A DNA stretch of 6,196 bases from Actinomycetes bacterium (GTDB taxonomy: Bacteria > Actinomycetota > Actinomycetes > Propionibacteriales > Propionibacteriaceae), in assembly GCA_023412435.1 (NCBI GenBank), contig JAEYNS010000191.1:1-6196 (forward strand), in the 5' to 3' direction. The number at the start of each line of letters is the position of its first letter. Position 1 is the stretch's first letter. The notes under the pieces were generated by a model, which did not search any database, had not been told where the DNA came from, and worked only from the letters and a program-made list of their open reading frames with translations. Of this stretch, positions 4,976 to 6,196 are shown piece by piece. The position numbers and the translations under genes are program-made.

Positions 4976-6196
4976 TGCCGGCAACCCGCAGGATGGACGC
5001 CGGCTGCCCGGTCATCGTCGGCGCAGGCCTCGCAGGGCTGAGCGCCGCTGTGGAACTGTCGCCGCGACCGTGCATCGTGCTCAGCGCCGGCGCGGTGAGC
5101 ACAGGTACCTCCACCGGGTGGGCCCAGGGCGGGATCGCGGCCGCGGTCGGGGCGGATGACGATCCCTCCCTCCACTGCGCCGACACGCTCGCCGCGGGCG
5201 CGGGATTGTGCGAGCCGTCGGTTGCGCAGTCGATCACCGCCGCCGGGCCGGGTGCAATCGCATGGCTGGCGGGCCTGGGTGCCCGGTTCGACACCGCTGC
5301 CGACGGCAGCCTGCGGCTCGGCCTCGAAGGGGCGCACAGCAGGCGGCGGATCGTGCACGCCGATGGTGATCGCAGCGGCGCCGAACTGCTGCGGACCGTC
5401 GTCGAGGCGGCACGCCGGCTGGAGTCGGTGGCATTGTGGGACTACTCCCCCGCCGTCGACCTGCTGGTGGAGGACGGACGGATCGCCGGGGTGCGGGTCG
5501 GTACCCCCACCGGGCCGCTCGACCTGATGACCGACGTCGTGGTGCTCGCCACCGGCGGCCTGGGCGGCCTGTTCAGCCACACCACCAACCCGCTCGGCGC
5601 CCGCGGCCAGGGCCTGGGGCTGGCCTACCGGGCCGGCGCGCTGCTGCGCGACCTGGAACTGGTGCAGTTCCACCCCACCGCCCTCGACGTCGCGGCCGAC
5701 CCGATGCCGCTGGTCAGCGAGGCGGTCCGTGGCGAGGGCGCGATAGTGGTCAACGAGCTCGGCGAGTGGGTGCTGGCCGATCCGCTGGCCGCCCGCGACG
5801 TGGTCTCCCGCGCGGAGTGGGCGCAGCTCCAGGCCGGCCACCGGGTCTTCCTGGACGGACGGCGCTCCCCCGGACCGCGCTTCGCCGAGCTGTTCCCGTC
5901 CATCCACGCCAGCGCTGGCGCGGCCGGGCTCGACCCGGCCAGCGACCTGCTGCCCGTCCGTCCGGCGGCTCACTACCACATGGGAGGCGTGGCGGTGGAC
6001 GCCTTCGGCGAGAGCACCGTCCCCGGCCTGTACGCCGTCGGCGAGGTCGCCTCGACCGGGCTGCACGGTGCCAACCGGCTGGCCAGCAACTCGCTGCTCG
6101 AGGCCGTCGTGTGCGGCAGGGCGGTTGGCGGCCACCTGGCCGCCGCGTACCGGCCCGGCACCGCCCGTCCGCCCCACCCGTCGCACCCGGCCTGGC
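4975..6196 (+). CDS. nadB: L-aspartate oxidase NadB (3' end beyond window)
   Basis: NadB is an FAD flavoprotein that oxidises L-aspartate to iminoaspartate, using oxygen or fumarate as acceptor, and feeds NadA. The open frame runs from the ATG at 4975 to the right edge: 407 residues are visible of an expected 500-540, missing the C-terminal helical domain. It shows the FAD-binding VGAGLAGLSAA (15-25), TSTGWAQGGIAAAV (45-58), LATGGLGGLF (191-200), ELVQFHPTAL (228-237), RGEGA (252-256), RPAAHYHMGGV (329-339) and LHGANRLASNSLLEAVV (363-379). Residues matching E. coli active-site positions are E118 (E121), H233 (H244), R274 (R290), H333 (H351), R368 (R386) and S373 (S391). The AAHYHMGGV and GEVASTGLHGANRLASNSLLEAVV wording is of alphaproteobacterial style. 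The stretch between RGEGA and the RD of R274 is about five residues shorter than in E. coli. The start overlaps the nadA stop by one base and has GGGAG at 4964-4968; M7 is an alternative start. nadC would be expected next. Confidence 0.95.
   Translation, partial: MPATRRMDAGCPVIVGAGLAGLSAAVELSPRPCIVLSAGAVSTGTSTGWAQGGIAAAVGADDDPSLHCADTLAAGAGLCEPSVAQSITAAGPGAIAWLAGLGARFDTAADGSLRLGLEGAHSRRRIVHADGDRSGAELLRTVVEAARRLESVALWDYSPAVDLLVEDGRIAGVRVGTPTGPLDLMTDVVVLATGGLGGLFSHTTNPLGARGQGLGLAYRAGALLRDLELVQFHPTALDVAADPMPLVSEAVRGEGAIVVNELGEWVLADPLAARDVVSRAEWAQLQAGHRVFLDGRRSPGPRFAELFPSIHASAGAAGLDPASDLLPVRPAAHYHMGGVAVDAFGESTVPGLYAVGEVASTGLHGANRLASNSLLEAVVCGRAVGGHLAAAYRPGTARPPHPSHPAW

Noticed and set aside
4693..6186. 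Long minus-strand open frame (about 500 codons) antisense to nadA/nadB
   Set aside because: It runs opposite two clearly recognisable enzymes, has low-complexity Arg/Gly/Ala content and no recognisable domain. It is an artefact of GC-biased codons.

Overview
This window looks like chromosome from a high-GC actinobacterium (Actinomycetota). All genes use strongly GC-biased third positions, and GTG starts are common. One gene has a promoter and start layout typical of actinobacterial leaderless transcription. The DMT-type transporter and the DUF2207 protein also read as actinobacterial. The species cannot be identified from the sequence alone.

Layout. On the minus strand lie a DMT-family (EamA/NIPA-like) membrane transporter, cut by the left edge (906 down to 1), and upstream of it a secreted or membrane-anchored DUF2207-family protein (2815 down to 1004). 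The 97-base gap between them holds two perfect GC-rich inverted repeats. A 104-base divergent promoter region (2816-2919) separates this pair from the plus-strand genes. Those are a 300-residue regulator with a degenerate Nudix domain and a C-terminal winged helix (2920-3822), nadA for quinolinate synthase (3992-4975), and nadB for L-aspartate oxidase (4975 to beyond the right edge).

How the genes work together. NadB oxidises L-aspartate to iminoaspartate, and NadA condenses that with dihydroxyacetone phosphate to give quinolinate, the first two steps of de novo NAD synthesis. The two genes overlap by one base (TGATG) and are clearly one operon; nadC probably follows outside the window. The regulator directly upstream belongs to the Nudix-derived NAD-metabolism repressors (NrtR/NadQ type) and has lost the catalytic Nudix glutamates. 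Between regulator and operon is a conspicuously AT-rich patch with a perfect 8-7-8 inverted repeat and a second, half-degenerate copy 22 bases upstream. It overlies the probable nadA promoter and start site and is the best candidate operator.

The most interesting point is that the regulator, NadA and NadB all resemble, from memory of the families, the alphaproteobacterial version of this gene set rather than the mycobacterial/streptomycete version. This suggests an old transfer of a complete, self-regulated NAD module into this lineage. No mobile element, CRISPR array, tRNA or rRNA was seen.
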